Assembly (NCBI RefSeq): GCF_017896165.1
Contig: NZ_JAFCNB010000002.1
Span: 593,449 to 657,448, forward strand
Reading direction: 5' to 3'
Source of the DNA: Microbispora oryzae
GTDB lineage: Bacteria; Actinomycetota; Actinomycetes; Streptosporangiales; Streptosporangiaceae
DNA: 64,000 nt
Of this stretch, positions 55,845 to 64,000 are shown one piece after another. Numbering within the stretch: position 1 is the stretch's first letter; the number at the start of each line of letters is the position of its first letter. The notes under the pieces were generated by a model. That model was given only the letters and a program-made list of their open reading frames with translations. It did not search any database and was not told where the DNA came from. A program made the position numbers and the translations under genes.

Positions 55845-56282
55845 TCAGCGGTTGGGGCGAAGGGTCCAGGACACGGTCATGCGCGCCACGGCGACGCCCG
55901 CGCCGTCGCCGATCTCCACGTCGACCTCGAACTCGGGCCGCTCCCCCGCGTCGAGCCGGGCGACGACCGCCTCGCGCTCGGCCCGTAGCGTCGCGGTGGC
56001 CGTCACCTCGCCCATGGCCAGGCGCAGATAGCCGATCTCGGCCCGCGTGGCGAGCGGGACGGCGCGGGCGAGCTGGTCGCCGAACGCCGACAGCATGGCC
56101 GCGCCCGAGGCCGTCTCGGCGAGGGTGAACAGGGCTCCGGCGTGCGGGCCGCCCACGTGGTTGTGCAGATCGTCGCGGTCGGGCATGCGCGCGACGGTCG
56201 TGCCCGGCCCGACGGAGTCGAACGATATGCCGAGCAGGCGGGCGAACGGGACGCTGTCGAGGAGGAAGGCGGCGATGTCCAT
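55845..56282 (-). CDS. Hotdog-fold (DUF4442/PaaI-like) protein
   Basis: The 145-residue protein has HNHVGGPHAGALFTLAETAS, the hotdog helix with the conserved HAGAL sequence, and ARAVPLATRAEIGYLRLA. It belongs to the DUF4442 thioesterase-like group. The active-site residues for acyl-CoA hydrolysis are not certain. It is divergent from hisN. Confidence 0.82.
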   Translation of the reverse strand: MDIAAFLLDSVPFARLLGISFDSVGPGTTVARMPDRDDLHNHVGGPHAGALFTLAETASGAAMLSAFGDQLARAVPLATRAEIGYLRLAMGEVTATATLRAEREAVVARLDAGERPEFEVDVEIGDGAGVAVARMTVSWTLRPNR

Positions 56283-56366
56283 GACCAGATGTTACCGGCC
56301 AGTAGCCACCAGGCCGATCATACGCCTGATGCGATCGGGCACCGGCGCGATACCTTGGGGCCTGTG

Positions 56367-57149
56367 ATGGGATACAGCGACGATCTGCGCCTCGCGCACG
56401 TGATGGCGGACGCCGCCGACGACATCACGATGCGCCGTTTCAAGGCCGTCGACCTGAAGGTCGACACCAAGCCCGACCTCACTCCGGTCAGCGACGCCGA
56501 CCGGGCGGTCGAGGAGGCCATCCGCGGCACGCTGCGCCGGGCCCGCCCCCGTGACGCGATCATGGGTGAGGAGTACGGCATGACCGGCTACGGCATGCGC
56601 TCCTGGATCGTCGACCCCATCGACGGTACGAAGAACTACGTGCGCGGCGTCCCCGTGTGGGCCACGCTCATCGCCCTGATGGAGCGGGGCGAGATCGTCG
56701 TCGGCGTGGTCTCCGCCCCGGCCCTCGGCCGCCGCTGGTGGGCCGCCAAGGAGGGCGGCGCCTGGACGGGCCGCAGCCTGACCAAGGCCACCCGGTGCCA
56801 GGTGTCCTCGGTCGGCCGCCTGGAGGACGCCTCGCTGTCCTTCTCCGATCTGGACGAATGGGAGAAGGCCGGCCGGTTCGACGGATTCCTCGGCCTCACC
56901 CGCGACGTCTGGCGCAGCCGCGGTTACGGCGACTTCTGGTCCCACGTGCTGGTCGCCGAGGGCGCCGTGGACATCTCCGCCGAGCCCGAACTGTCCCCGT
57001 GGGACATGGCCGCGCTGACCGTCATCGTCGAGGAGGCGGGCGGCGCCTGCACCGCGCTCGACGGCGGCAAGCCCCTGGACGGCGGCAGCCTCGTCTGCTC
57101 CAACGGACTGCTGCACGGCGAGACGCTCAAGCGCCTGGCGCGCCCCTGA
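56367..57149 (+). CDS. hisN: Histidinol-phosphatase (inositol monophosphatase fold)
   Basis: The 260-residue enzyme dephosphorylates histidinol phosphate in histidine synthesis. Metal motifs are MGEEYGMTG (Glu), WIVDPIDGTKNYVRGVPVWA and SPWDMAALTVIVEEAGG. It resembles actinobacterial HisN more than SuhB because of the RGYGDFWSH segment. A GTG one codon upstream (56364) is an alternative start. Confidence 0.92.
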   Translation: MGYSDDLRLAHVMADAADDITMRRFKAVDLKVDTKPDLTPVSDADRAVEEAIRGTLRRARPRDAIMGEEYGMTGYGMRSWIVDPIDGTKNYVRGVPVWATLIALMERGEIVVGVVSAPALGRRWWAAKEGGAWTGRSLTKATRCQVSSVGRLEDASLSFSDLDEWEKAGRFDGFLGLTRDVWRSRGYGDFWSHVLVAEGAVDISAEPELSPWDMAALTVIVEEAGGACTALDGGKPLDGGSLVCSNGLLHGETLKRLARP

Positions 57150-57209
57150 GCCCGCCCGGCCGGGCGGTGCGGCAGAGGTATTCACGGGTTCCCTGAGATT
57201 AAGAGGAGT

Positions 57210-58115
57210 TCAGAGGGCGAGGACGTCTGCCGCGGCGGTCAACAGACTGCCCCGGTAGGCCTCGCCGTACAGGCAGACGTGCACGGCCAGCGGGTGGAGC
57301 TGGTGCAGCGGCACCCGCTCGCGCCAGCCGCAGTCGAGCGGCGCCTCCTCCCGGTAGGCGCCGAGCACCGTGCCCAGGTGGGGCGCGCCGAACAGCGCGA
57401 GCATGGCGAGATCGGTCTCCCGGTGGCCGCCGTGGGCCGCCGGGTCGACCAGCGTCACCCGGTCGGCCGTCCACAGCAGGTTCCCGCTCCACAGGTCGCC
57501 GTGCAGCCGGCTGGGCGGTTCCGGCGGGCCGGCCACCTCCGGCGCGTACGCGCACGCCTCCTCCAGCAGCTCGACGTCGCGGGCGGACAGCGCGCCGCGG
57601 TCGCGGGCGAGCCGGACGAACGGCAGGACGCGGCGGGTCACATAGAACGACGGCCAGTCGACCGCCGCGTCGCCGCCCGCGTCGCCGCCTGTGCTGCTGT
57701 CCGTGTCGTCGCCTGTGCTGTTGTCCATGGGGAGCTCCGCGATCATCCCCGGCCATGGCGCGCCGAAGCGCGGCGCGCCCGCGGCGTGGAGGGCGGCGAG
57801 CTCCCGGCCGAACCGCTCGGCCGCGGCGGCCGTCGCCGGCGCGGTCTCCACCCACTCCAGCACCAGGCGGCCGGCGGTCGCCTCAATCACCTCGGGCACG
57901 GCGACGGCGTCCGCCTCCGCGAGCCAGCGCAGTCCGGCGGCCTCCGCCATGAAGCCGGCACCGCCCGCAGTTCCGTCAGCGCCCGCAGTGCCGTCGGCGT
58001 CGCTCACCGTGCCGCCCGGCACGCCCTGCTTCACGAAGACCCGGCGGCCGTCGTCGAGCAGGGCCTCGTACAGGCTCCAGGCGTGACTCCTGCCCAGATC
58101 TCTAATGATCTTCAA
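57210..58115 (-). CDS. Fructosamine kinase-family protein
   Basis: The 301-residue protein of the APH-like kinase fold has HGDLWSGNLLWTADRVTLVD (catalytic loop) and PAAHGGHRETDLAMLALFG. The start is a TTG at 58115 overlapping the end of the phosphatase gene. A codon-biased insertion NSTGDDTDSSTGGDAGGD lies mid-protein. Fructosamine kinases phosphorylate glycation products for repair. The tyrosine phosphatase upstream is co-directional and overlaps it by 14 bp. Confidence 0.88.
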   Translation of the reverse strand: MKIIRDLGRSHAWSLYEALLDDGRRVFVKQGVPGGTVSDADGTAGADGTAGGAGFMAEAAGLRWLAEADAVAVPEVIEATAGRLVLEWVETAPATAAAAERFGRELAALHAAGAPRFGAPWPGMIAELPMDNSTGDDTDSSTGGDAGGDAAVDWPSFYVTRRVLPFVRLARDRGALSARDVELLEEACAYAPEVAGPPEPPSRLHGDLWSGNLLWTADRVTLVDPAAHGGHRETDLAMLALFGAPHLGTVLGAYREEAPLDCGWRERVPLHQLHPLAVHVCLYGEAYRGSLLTAAADVLAL

Positions 58116-58560
58116 GGTACTTCGCCACTCCGTCGGAGGCGGCCTCGACCATCCTGAGCACGTCGAGAAAGCCCTGGCGACCGCCGTAGTAGGGGTCGGG
58201 CACCTCGGCGTCCTCGGGCGCGGCGGGGTCGAACGACCGGAAGAGCCGCACGTCGGCCCCCGGCGGGGCGATCGCCCGCAGCGCCCGCAGGTTGTCCCGG
58301 TCCATCGCCAGGACGAGGTCGCGCTCGGCGAACCAGGCGGAATCGAAACGCCTGGCCCGGTGGGACGAGCCGTCGTAGCCGTAGTCGGCCAGAATGGCCA
58401 GCGCGCGTTCGTCCATGGGCTCTCCCGCGTGCCACCCCCCGGTCCCGGCGCTGTCGACCTCGACGTCGAGGCCGCGTTCGGCCAGCGTACGGCGCAGCAC
58501 CACCTCGGCCATGGGTGACCGGCAGATATTTCCCAGGCAGACCAGACAGACACGCTTCAT
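58102..58560 (-). CDS. Low-molecular-weight protein tyrosine phosphatase
   Basis: The 152-residue protein starts MKRVCLVCLGNICRSPMAEV, carrying the C-x5-R-S P-loop (CLGNICRS). The acid Asp is in EVPDPYYGGRQGFLDVLRM. Length and motifs are canonical. The protein overlaps the fructosamine kinase start. In some bacteria LMW-PTPs with this partner gene act on sugar-phosphate protein adducts. Confidence 0.95.
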   Translation of the reverse strand: MKRVCLVCLGNICRSPMAEVVLRRTLAERGLDVEVDSAGTGGWHAGEPMDERALAILADYGYDGSSHRARRFDSAWFAERDLVLAMDRDNLRALRAIAPPGADVRLFRSFDPAAPEDAEVPDPYYGGRQGFLDVLRMVEAASDGVAKYLEDH

Positions 58561-58633
58561 GAACCAATCCTGCCCGATAACGGGCGTGACCTGGTCGTTA
58601 TCCTTCGGCGATCTCGCGTGAGCGACCGTGGCC

Positions 58634-58677
58634 GTTCATCGGTCGTTCACCTTTACCAGGGATTGAGGTCACCTTTG
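58634..58677 (+). promoter_or_regulatory. PHO box of the pst operon
   Basis: Four consecutive 11-bp units are visible: GTTCATCGGTC, GTTCACCTTTA, CCAGGGATTGA and GGTCACCTTTG. Units 1, 2 and 4 match the streptomycete PhoP direct-repeat consensus (GTTCACC type). They lie 46 bp before the pstS start, so PhoP activation under phosphate limitation is expected. Confidence 0.85.
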
Positions 58678-58722
58678 CTCCCTACTGTCCTCGCTGTTGA
58701 AGAGACAAGGGGAGGAAAATCC

Positions 58723-59829
58723 GTGAAGTATGCAGGCCGGCTCGCCGCCGTCGCCGCCATCGCCGGCGTGCTGTCGCTCGCCGCGTGCGGTACCGACGAC
58801 AACTCCAACGCCCCGGCGGGCACCTCCAGCGCCGCGGCGCAGGGCGACGACACTCTCAAGGGCACCATCAACGCGGCCGGTTCCTCGGCCCAGGCGAACG
58901 CCATCGCGGAGTGGAAGAAGAACTTCCAGTCGCAGAACTCGGGCGTCAGCATCAACTACCAGCCGTCCGGTTCCGGCGCGGGTGTGCAGTCGTTCATCCA
59001 GGGCACCGTCGCGTTCGCCGGCTCCGACTCGGCGCTGAACGACGAGAAGGGTGAGCCCGCCCAGGCCGACGCCCGCTGCAAGACCGGCAAGGCGATCGAC
59101 CTGCCGATGGTGACCGGCCCGGTGGCCGTCGTCTACAACCTGCCCGGTGTGGACGGTCTCCAGCTGTCGCCGAAGACGATCGGCGGGATCTTCAACAGCA
59201 AGATCACCAAGTGGGACGACCCGGCCATCAAGGCCGACAACCCCGACGCCAAGCTGCCCTCGACCGCGATCCAGGCGTTCCACCGCTCGGACGAGTCGGG
59301 CACCAGCGACAACTTCACCAAGTTCCTGAAGGCCACCGCCGAGTGGCCGTACGAGCCCGCCAAGGCGTGGCCGGCCGAGGCTCAGGGCCAGGGCGCCAAG
59401 GGCTCCGACGGGATCGCCTCCGCGCTCAAGGGCACCGAGGGCGCCATCAGCTACGTCGAGCTCTCCTTCGCGGAGAACTCGCAGCTGCAGAAGGCCAAGG
59501 TCGCCAACGGCTCCGGCGAGTTCGTCGAGCTCACCCCTGAGAGCGCCGCCAAGACCGTCGAGGCCGCCGAGATCGTCGGCACCGGCAACGACCTCAAGCT
59601 GAAGATCGACTACGCCACCAAGGCCGCGGGCGCCTACCCGATCGTCCTGGTGACCTACGAGATCACCTGCGAGAAGGGCCTGTCGGCCGACGACTCGAAG
59701 CTGGTCAAGTCGTTCCTGACCTACACCGCCAGCGACGAGGGCCAGCAGGCGCTGACCAGCCTCGGCTACGCCCCGCTGCCGACCAGCCTGGTGACCAAGG
59801 TCCGGACCGCTATCGAGGCCATCTCCTAA
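58723..59829 (+). CDS. pstS: Phosphate ABC transporter substrate-binding lipoprotein
   Basis: The 368-residue protein starts at GTG 58723 after GGGGAGGAAAAT. A lipoprotein signal (LSLAACGTDD, lipobox LAAC) precedes the PBP fold. Phosphate-binding segments include INAAGSSAQANAIAEWKKNF, FAGSDSALNDEKG and RSDESGTSDNFTKFL. The high-affinity phosphate receptor is first in the pstSCAB operon. Confidence 0.95.
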   Translation: MKYAGRLAAVAAIAGVLSLAACGTDDNSNAPAGTSSAAAQGDDTLKGTINAAGSSAQANAIAEWKKNFQSQNSGVSINYQPSGSGAGVQSFIQGTVAFAGSDSALNDEKGEPAQADARCKTGKAIDLPMVTGPVAVVYNLPGVDGLQLSPKTIGGIFNSKITKWDDPAIKADNPDAKLPSTAIQAFHRSDESGTSDNFTKFLKATAEWPYEPAKAWPAEAQGQGAKGSDGIASALKGTEGAISYVELSFAENSQLQKAKVANGSGEFVELTPESAAKTVEAAEIVGTGNDLKLKIDYATKAAGAYPIVLVTYEITCEKGLSADDSKLVKSFLTYTASDEGQQALTSLGYAPLPTSLVTKVRTAIEAIS

Positions 59830-59834
59830 GGCCG

Positions 59835-60815
59835 ATGGCGACATCCACCAGAACCAGGGAGCGCGGGCCGGCCATGGGCCGGCCCGCCTTCCGGCGCAGC
59901 CGCGGTGACGGCCCGTTCCGCTTCGCCTCAACCGCAGCCGGGGTCGCCCTTCTGGCGATCATGGCCGCGATCGGGGTGTTCCTGGTCGTCAAGGCCGTCC
60001 CCGCCCTCCAGGCGAACACCTCCCACTTCCTGACCGAGCTCACCTGGCAGCCGAACGCCACCAAACCGGCTTTCGGCATCGGCGCGCTCGCGTTCGGAAC
60101 GGCGATGAGTTCGCTGCTCGCGCTGATCATCGCCACCCCGGTGGCGATCGGAGTCGCGCTGTTCATCTCCCACTACGCCCCCCGCGGCCTCGCCTCGGTC
60201 CTCGGCTACATCGTCGACCTGCTCGCCGCCGTCCCCAGCGTCGTGTACGGCCTGTGGGGCGTCACCTTCCTCGTCCCGTTCGTGCAGGGCCCGTGGGAGT
60301 TCCTCAACACCTACTTCGGCTGGATCCCGCTGTTCGGCGGCGACCAGGTGGTGGGCCGCAGCATGCTCACCGCCGGCCTGGTGCTCGCCATCATGATTCT
60401 GCCGATCATCGCCGCGATCTCCCGCGAGGTCTTCCTGCAGGCCCCCAAGATGCAGGAGGAGGCCGCGCTGGCGCTCGGCGCGACCCGCTGGGAAATGATC
60501 CGGATGTCGGTGCTGCCGTTCGGCCGCCCCGGTGTCATCAGCGCCGCCATGCTGGGTCTCGGCCGCGCGATGGGCGAGACCATCGCCGTCGCCCTGATCT
60601 TCCCGGCGACGTTCACCATCTCGTTCCGGATCCTCGGCCCGAACGGCAACAGCATCGCCGCGAACATCGCCAACGGCTTCGGCGAGGCGACCCCGATCGG
60701 CACCGGCGCGCTGATCGCCTCGGGTCTGGTCCTGTTCCTCATCACTTTGCTGGTCAACATGGGCGCTCGTTTCGTCATCGCCCGTCGTAAGGAGTACGCG
60801 AGGGCCGCAGCGTGA
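59835..60815 (+). CDS. pstC: Phosphate ABC transporter permease PstC
   Basis: The 326-residue permease has six predicted helices and the EAA-loop (QEEAALALGATRWEMIRMSV). It starts 5 bp after pstS and overlaps pstA by 4 bp (GTGA). Confidence 0.94.
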   Translation: MATSTRTRERGPAMGRPAFRRSRGDGPFRFASTAAGVALLAIMAAIGVFLVVKAVPALQANTSHFLTELTWQPNATKPAFGIGALAFGTAMSSLLALIIATPVAIGVALFISHYAPRGLASVLGYIVDLLAAVPSVVYGLWGVTFLVPFVQGPWEFLNTYFGWIPLFGGDQVVGRSMLTAGLVLAIMILPIIAAISREVFLQAPKMQEEAALALGATRWEMIRMSVLPFGRPGVISAAMLGLGRAMGETIAVALIFPATFTISFRILGPNGNSIAANIANGFGEATPIGTGALIASGLVLFLITLLVNMGARFVIARRKEYARAAA

Positions 60816-61699
60816 CCGTTGAGACCGGAATCCGCCCCATATCGGGGTCGAGACGAGCCAAGGACAAGATCGTCCAGGGGCTCGTCTATCTGGCGTTCGC
60901 GCTGGCCGTCATCCCGCTGGTGTCCGTGCTGTGGCTCGTGGTCAAGAACGGCATCGGCCGGTTCGACCTGACGTTCCTCACCCACTCGATGCGCAACATC
61001 GGTGCGAGGGACGCCGGGGGCGGCGCCTACCACGCCATCATCGGCACGCTGGAGCAGGTGCTGCTCGCCTCGCTCATCGCCGTGCCGGTCGGCCTGCTGA
61101 CCGCGGTCTACCTCGTCGAGTACAGTTCCGGCGGCCGGCTGGCCCGCGTCATCAGCTTCTTCGTGGACGTCATGACCGGCGTCCCTTCCGTCGTTTCCGG
61201 CCTGTTCATCCTGGCGTTCTGGGTCCTCGTACTCGGCCAGGGCTACTCCGGCTTCGCCGGGGGCCTGGCGCTGTCGATCCTCATGATGCCGGTGGTCGTC
61301 CGCGCCGCCGAGGAGATGCTGCGGCTCGTGCCACACGAGCTGCGCGAGGCGTCGTACGCGCTGGGTGTGCCGAAGTGGCGCACCATCGTGAAGGTCGTCC
61401 TGCCGACGGCGTTCACCGGCATCGTCACCGGCGTGATGCTGGCCGTCGCGCGCGTCGCGGGCGAGACGGCTCCGCTGCTGCTGACCGTCTTCATCACCGA
61501 CTCCATCAACACCGACCCGTTCAGCGGGCCGCAGATGGGTCTTCCGCTGTTCGTCTTCGATCAGGCGCAGCGCCCGAACGTCACCGCGGTCGACCGGGCC
61601 TGGACCGGCGCTCTCACCCTGATCCTCATCGTCATGCTGCTCAACCTGGTGGCGCGCCTCATCACCTGGTGGCGTTCTCCCGCCAAGAGGGGGTCCTAG
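60812..61699 (+). CDS. pstA: Phosphate ABC transporter permease PstA
   Basis: The 295-residue second permease has six helices and the EAA-loop HELREASYALGVPKWRTIVK. It uses a GTG start overlapping pstC. pstB follows after 3 bp. Confidence 0.94.
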   Translation: MTVETGIRPISGSRRAKDKIVQGLVYLAFALAVIPLVSVLWLVVKNGIGRFDLTFLTHSMRNIGARDAGGGAYHAIIGTLEQVLLASLIAVPVGLLTAVYLVEYSSGGRLARVISFFVDVMTGVPSVVSGLFILAFWVLVLGQGYSGFAGGLALSILMMPVVVRAAEEMLRLVPHELREASYALGVPKWRTIVKVVLPTAFTGIVTGVMLAVARVAGETAPLLLTVFITDSINTDPFSGPQMGLPLFVFDQAQRPNVTAVDRAWTGALTLILIVMLLNLVARLITWWRSPAKRGS

Positions 61700-61702
61700 A
61701 CA

Positions 61703-62479
<777 letters not shown>

Positions 62480-62501
62480 CACGCGACATTGGAGGAACCG
62501 G

Positions 62502-63206
62502 GTGACGGCACCCGCAGTGGACGGGGACACTCGGACGGCGCCCATGCTCCTGGTGGCCGATCCGGACGCCGGTCTGCTTCGACAGCTCTCGGCCGCACTG
62601 CAGGCGGAGGGCGTCGACGTGACCGGCGTGCCGGACGGCGCGCAGGCACTGCTCCAGGCCGGTGCCCTCCGGCCTGACGCCGTGCTGATCAGCGCGTCTC
62701 TCCCGATCGTCGGTCCCGTCGATTTCGTCCGTGCCGTACGAGTGGCGCGGGCCGTGCCGGTGCTGCTCGGCATCGACTTCGGGAGCGATGCCGAGCAGGC
62801 GCTGCAGGCATTGGAGGCCGGGGCCACCGCGTGCGTGGCCCGGCCCTACCGTGTCCCCGAACTGCTCCCGCTCGTGCAGTCGGCCTTCCGCCGCCAGGAC
62901 ACCCACCGGACCGTCCTGACGATCGGCGACGTCGAGCTCGACGTGACCGCCTACCAGGTGAAGGTGGGCGGACGGGTCGTGCACCTGCCGTTGCGGGAGT
63001 TCGAGCTCCTGCACTACCTCATGCGCAACGCGGACCGGACGGTCACCCGCGAGCAGATCATGCGCAACGTATGGCACTCCGCCGACGGCATGTCGACCAA
63101 CACCATCGCGGTCCACGTGAAGCGCCTGCGGGCCCGGCTCGGCGACGTCGAGGACCGCATGATCCAGACGGTACGCGGCGTGGGTTACCGCCTCATCTCC
63201 AGCTGA
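62502..63206 (+). CDS. OmpR-type response regulator lacking the phospho-acceptor Asp
   Basis: The 234-residue protein starts at GTG 62502 after GGAGG. The receiver (about residues 14-125) has the first acidic motif LLVADPDAG, but the phosphorylation-site segment reads AVLISASLPIVGP, so Ser stands where Asp is expected. The conserved Lys is replaced in CVARPYR. The winged-helix effector is canonical (LPLREFELLHYLMRNADRTV, NTIAVHVKRLRARLG, TVRGVGYRL). Position at the end of the pst operon suggests phosphate-linked regulation without normal phosphotransfer. Confidence 0.9.
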   Translation: MTAPAVDGDTRTAPMLLVADPDAGLLRQLSAALQAEGVDVTGVPDGAQALLQAGALRPDAVLISASLPIVGPVDFVRAVRVARAVPVLLGIDFGSDAEQALQALEAGATACVARPYRVPELLPLVQSAFRRQDTHRTVLTIGDVELDVTAYQVKVGGRVVHLPLREFELLHYLMRNADRTVTREQIMRNVWHSADGMSTNTIAVHVKRLRARLGDVEDRMIQTVRGVGYRLISS

Positions 63207-63248
63207 CCCGGCCTACCTGTTCGATCCCACTTCGATACTGCGCGTTTT

Positions 63249-63287
63249 CGGCCTGGCCGTCCGGGGCTACCCGTTCGAGCCAGGCCG
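63249..63287. terminator. Hairpin after the response regulator gene
   Basis: CGGCCTGG and CCAGGCCG are perfect 8-bp complements around a GC-rich 23-nt loop, 43 nt after the stop. Confidence 0.6.
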
Positions 63288-63298
63288 TTCTGCGCTGC

Positions 63299-63327
63299 GG
63301 GCGCCCGTCCGGAGGCCGGGCGCCCTT
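63299..63327. terminator. Second hairpin between convergent genes
   Basis: CGGGCGCCCG and GGGCGCCC segments pair around TCCGGAGGC, ending in TT. It lies between the response regulator and the small peptide gene on the opposite strand. Confidence 0.6.
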
Positions 63328-63353
63328 ACCGATCAGACCAGTCGCCTTGCGGA

Positions 63354-63467
63354 TCAGCAGCACAAGAAGTTGGCACTGGCCGGGGTCGCGGTGGCCGCGG
63401 CGACTGCACCCGCCACGCCAGCCGCCATCAGAGCGGTGAGAATCGCAGCGGCGATACGACGACGCAT
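63354..63467 (-). CDS. Small secreted peptide ending in NFLCC
   Basis: A 37-residue frame, MRRRIAAAILTALMAAGVAG then AVAAATATPASANFLCC, follows AAAGAGGTG 7 nt upstream. It is almost entirely a signal peptide. Cleavage after PASA would leave NFLCC. It is between the 5S rRNA terminators and the pst operon. I do not recognise a family. Function unknown; its mature part is only about five residues with two adjacent Cys. Confidence 0.65.
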   Translation of the reverse strand: MRRRIAAAILTALMAAGVAGAVAAATATPASANFLCC

Positions 63468-63788
63468 GACAGAACACCTCTTTCCTTGGGGGTGAGGTCT
63501 TCAGCGTCCAGAGTGGAATTTTCGCGGTCAACGACGGCGGGTGCGTCACTGCATACGCGCAGGTCGAATACGGCCTGTGGCGGGAACGGCATGTTCATCG
63601 GCCTTCAGCAAAGATTGCTTCGGGACGCGGTGTCGCCGCGGGAAAAGACCTCCGCAGGGCGGGCAGCCTGTCTCTCTCGCCGGCGAGATCGGAGGCCCCT
63701 GAGGCACACCATCACGATCGCGATCCGCGCCTCGACGGGGACGGAGGTGTCGCGGTGCCAGTTGCGGCGATGACAGAGCGACAAGAAC
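63468..63788. other. Region between the small peptide gene and the rRNA terminator
   Basis: It carries the small peptide's ribosome binding site at its left edge. The remaining bases show open frames without ribosome binding sites or family features. I see no gene. Confidence 0.5.
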
Positions 63789-63818
63789 AAAAAAGGGGGC
63801 CGCCAACCGGCGACCCCC
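63789..63818 (-). terminator. Intrinsic terminator of the rRNA operon (distal)
   Basis: On the minus strand GGGGGTCGCC pairs with GGCGGCCCCC (one wobble, 4-nt loop), followed by TTTTTT. Confidence 0.9.
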
Positions 63819-63848
63819 ACCACAAAAGCCCCACACACAAAACATGAA

Positions 63849-63872
63849 GGGCCACCCCAAACAGGGTGGCCC
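63849..63872 (-). terminator. Hairpin directly after 5S rRNA
   Basis: GGGCCACCC and GGGTGGCCC form a perfect 9-bp stem 14 nt downstream of the 5S end on the minus strand, followed by TTCATGTTTTG. Confidence 0.85.
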
Positions 63873-63886
63873 TCCACAAAAATTGT

Positions 63887-64000
63887 CCGGCGGCGTCCTA
63901 CTCTCCCACACCGTCCCCAGTGCAGTACCATCGGCGCTGGAAGGCTTAACTTCCGGGTTCGGAATGTAACCGGGTGTTTCCCTACCGCTATAACCGCCGT
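63887..64000 (-). rRNA. rrf: 5S ribosomal RNA (partial, start off the window)
   Basis: Read on the minus strand, ACGGCGGTTATAGCGGTAGG begins helix I and the 5' region, ACACCCGGTTACATTCCGAA and CCCGGAAGTTAAGCC are the conserved loop regions, and GGGAGAGTAGGACGCCGCCG closes the molecule. The first few nucleotides lie beyond position 64000. The 23S and 16S genes should follow further to the right. Confidence 0.96.

Noticed and set aside
63486..63773. 95-residue plus-strand frame upstream of the 5S region
   Set aside because: It is antisense to the small peptide leader, Arg-rich like a shadow frame, and has no start signal.

Overview
The window is chromosomal DNA from a high-GC actinomycete, most likely Streptosporangiaceae (Nonomuraea, Microbispora or Streptosporangium type). 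The reasons are frequent GTG starts, WhiB, RsbW/SigF, SigR/RsrA and mycobacterial-type Kgd, Ni-superoxide dismutase, a subtilisin-inhibitor-like protein, and many secreted S1-type proteases. The last bases are the 3' part of a 5S rRNA on the minus strand, so an rRNA operon lies just beyond the right edge. The taxonomy is inferred, since no 16S is visible.

Region 1 (1-13 kb) holds a partial ArsR-type regulator, a CelR/CebR-box-controlled GH9 cellulase, a HAD phosphatase, a B3/B4-domain protein, an AraC regulator, the 2-oxoglutarate decarboxylase/dehydrogenase Kgd with a small DUF6104-like gene, a DUF4097-PadR operon and an MDR oxidoreductase.

Region 2 (13.3-29.4 kb) is the unusual part. Ten paralogous secreted trypsin-like proteins are encoded head to tail on the plus strand, with a subtilisin-inhibitor-like gene facing the other way between the first two. 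Three copies (1, 2, 10) have a canonical GxSGGP nucleophile motif. Copy 3 keeps Ser but loses the motif context. Copies 4-9 replace the nucleophile by Leu, Ile or Ala while keeping the catalytic His and Asp, so they look like pseudoproteases. Nine copies share a leader with an 8-bp inverted repeat that covaries between genes, placed 29-30 bp downstream of a -10-like hexamer in eight of them. Six copies carry a Crp-like TGTGA-N6-TCACA site about 0.2 kb upstream of that hexamer. I consider this array the best candidate for an undescribed system.

Region 3 (29.5-46 kb) holds a split HTH/TPR regulator, malic enzyme, a CGNR protein, sodX/sodN, rsbW-sigF, a lipid kinase, whiB1 and pdtaS. Next comes a decaying biotin locus: bioF with an internal deletion, a DasR-like regulator, intact bioD and a broken bioB. 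Gluconokinase, an acetolactate-synthase-like enzyme, a PASTA-type kinase and bsaP follow.

Region 4 (46-57 kb) holds a thioesterase, a biotinylated carrier protein, two membrane HD/HD-GYP proteins, rsrA-sigR with an autoregulatory promoter, a methyltransferase, a DksA/TraR protein, an SRAP protein, aroA, rsgA and hisN. Many of these genes are neighbours in mycobacteria (Rv3218-Rv3228 region).

Region 5 (57-64 kb) holds a fructosamine kinase and a low-molecular-weight phosphatase, then a PHO-box-controlled pstSCAB operon ending in an atypical response regulator. A 37-codon secreted peptide gene and the 5S rRNA with its terminators complete the window.
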